NCBI RefSeq assembly: GCF_900313035.1
Contig: NZ_OMPS01000020.1
Span: 1-51,300, forward strand
From: Ruegeria sp. EL01
GTDB taxonomy: Bacteria > Pseudomonadota > Alphaproteobacteria > Rhodobacterales > Rhodobacteraceae
Reading direction: 5' to 3'
DNA: 51,300 bases
How positions within the stretch are numbered: position 1 is the stretch's first letter; every line of letters starts with the position of its first letter. Made by a program: the position numbers and the translations under genes. The notes under the pieces were generated by a model. It had not been told where the DNA came from, did not search any database, and was given only the letters and a program-made list of their open reading frames with translations. Below, piece by piece: positions 50,391-51,300 of this stretch.

Positions 50391-50777
50391 ATGCCTAACC
50401 CGCTCTCTGCCGATATTCGTACACGTTTCGAGGCGCTCTTTGCCGAAGGACTGACGGGTCGTGAGATCGGCCGTCGTCTGATGATTTCAGCGGCGTCCGC
50501 GTCGCGCCTTTCACAGAAGCTCAGGCAAGGTTTGCGCCTGAAGCCGGCCGAGAACCCGCGCAACACCGGTCATGGCAGGCTGGCACCCTACCACGAGTTC
50601 CTGATCGAGTTGATCCACCAAGATCCGGACATCACACTCAGGGAGCTTCAGGGTGCGTTGGCCGATGCGCACAACGTCACCGCGTCCGTCTCCGGCATTG
50701 ACCAGGCGCTCAAGCGGTTGGGCTACACGTACAAAAAAAGAGCCTCATTGCGGATGAACGCAAGAGAGCAAGGGTAA
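50391..50777 (+). CDS. IS630 transposase OrfA
   Basis: This 128-residue N-terminal part is a helix-turn-helix protein. ADIRTRFEALFAEGLTGREIGRRLMISAASASRLSQKLRQGLRL is the first HTH, and a second region is DITLRELQGALADAHNVTASVSGIDQALKRLGYTYKK. SD AGGAGGA lies 8-9 bp before the ATG. A -1 slip at the A7 run (50733-50739) joins it to OrfB, giving a full transposase of about 319 residues. Unshifted, it ends 40 bases later. Confidence 0.88.
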   Translation: MPNPLSADIRTRFEALFAEGLTGREIGRRLMISAASASRLSQKLRQGLRLKPAENPRNTGHGRLAPYHEFLIELIHQDPDITLRELQGALADAHNVTASVSGIDQALKRLGYTYKKRASLRMNAREQG

Positions 50778-51300
50778 AACGGGCCCGGGCCGATTGGTTC
50801 ACCCATCGTGCCCCTGCGATCAGCGCCATGCCTGAACGTGTTGTGTTCCTTGACGAAACATCCGTCAAAACCAATCTGACACGAACGCGGGGGAGATCTT
50901 TGCGCGGCACAAGGCTGACAGCATCCGCGCCGTTTGGGTCTTGGGGAACCCAAACGCTGATCGCAGGGCTGGGGGCATCCGATCTGGTCGCGCCTTGGGT
51001 CATCAAGGGGGCGATGGACGGTCCCGCCTTTATTGCCTACATCCGCAATGTGTTGATCCCCGAGATCAAGCCCGGCACCGCCGTGATCCTCGACAATCTC
51101 GCCACGCATCGAAACAAGGAGGCCGAGGCAGCCCTCCGTGACCATGGCTGCTGGTTCCTCTTCTTGCCGCCCTACAGCCCGGACTTGAACCCAATAGAAA
51201 TGGCGTTCTCAAAACTGAAAGCCCACCTCCGACGCATCGGTGCACGATCCTTCACAGAACTCTTCAACGCCCTCAGCGAAATCTGCGACCTCTACACACC
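50738..51300 (+). CDS. IS630 transposase OrfB, 5' part (continues at window start)
   Basis: In the -1 frame after the A7 run the sequence reads IADERKRARVKRARADWFTHR, then VVFLDETSVKTNLTRTRGRS with the first catalytic Asp of the DDE core. The frame is open to the window edge and continues identically at 2-424, where the second Asp and the Glu are found. It has no start of its own, so it depends on frameshifting from OrfA. Confidence 0.85.

Larger units (their letters stand above)
50309..51300 (+). mobile_element. IS630-family element, left-hand part
   Basis: The element begins with AAGCGTTTCCAG at 50309, flanked by TA (50307-50308), and runs off the window edge. Its remainder is 1-437. It carries orfA and orfB joined by a run of seven A residues (50733-50739), typical of programmed -1 frameshifting in this family. 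Confidence 0.9.

Noticed and set aside
1..51300. Composite transposon flanked by direct IS630 copies
   Set aside because: Only 375 bp are shared and they start and stop inside the element; each edge lacks the missing half. One element on a circle explains everything.
1..51300. CRISPR arrays, tRNA or rRNA genes
   Set aside because: No regularly spaced repeats, and no tRNA or rRNA signature, were seen on either strand by eye.

Overview
The window reads as a complete circular plasmid of about 50.9 kb from an alphaproteobacterium, most likely of the Roseobacter group (Rhodobacterales). Bases 1-375 are repeated exactly at 50926-51300, the signature of a circle linearised with a short overlap. Its cut lies inside a single IS630-family element. 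One replication and partition module is present: a DnaA-like initiator divergent from parA and parB, an arrangement typical of roseobacter plasmids. I see no rRNA, tRNA or CRISPR array.

Layout. (1) 0.4-6.1 kb: a defence and stability block. It holds an ABC-three-component-like trio on the minus strand (alpha/beta hydrolase effector, middle component, zinc-hook ABC ATPase) and an AbiEi/AbiEii type IV toxin-antitoxin pair. Across the circle junction the block continues, beyond the IS630, into two DUF3800 genes (47.9-50.3 kb). (2) 6.1-10.7 kb: replication initiator, origin-like repeats, parA, parB, a pair of parS-like palindromes and a tyrosine recombinase. (3) 11-13.5 kb: a FecR-domain protein and a CHASE2 class III cyclase whose last residues are cut off by an IS5-family element. 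(4) 13.5-15.5 kb: remains of IS5, IS66 and IS6 elements plus a fragment of an MFS transporter gene.

(5) 15.5-27.6 kb: a catabolic block of unknown substrate. It encodes a ureohydrolase, an SDR dehydrogenase, a NodB/PuuE-type amidohydrolase, a LysR regulator, a NitT/TauT-type ABC importer, a three-subunit molybdenum hydroxylase and a YjiH-like permease. The set fits uptake, hydroxylation, ring opening and urea or amine release from a nitrogen heterocycle or guanidino compound. (6) 27.6-30.4 kb: two decayed IS110-family elements. (7) 30.5-41.6 kb: a purine nucleoside block. It has a LysR regulator, a short archaeal-type S-adenosyl(inosyl)homocysteine hydrolase, a BMP-family nucleoside ABC importer, alkaline phosphatase, adenosine deaminase and purine nucleoside phosphorylase. 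Together these could take extracellular nucleotides to hypoxanthine, with block 5 possibly continuing the oxidation. (8) 41.6-43.8 kb: a small DUF7660 gene and remains of IS66, IS6 and IS21 elements. (9) 44.1-47.5 kb: a LysR-controlled operon for a glutathionyl-hydroquinone-reductase-like enzyme, an EamA exporter and a SnoaL-like protein.

Product calls rest on motif reading by eye. Start sites were chosen by ribosome binding site, overlap with neighbours and family N-termini, without alignments.
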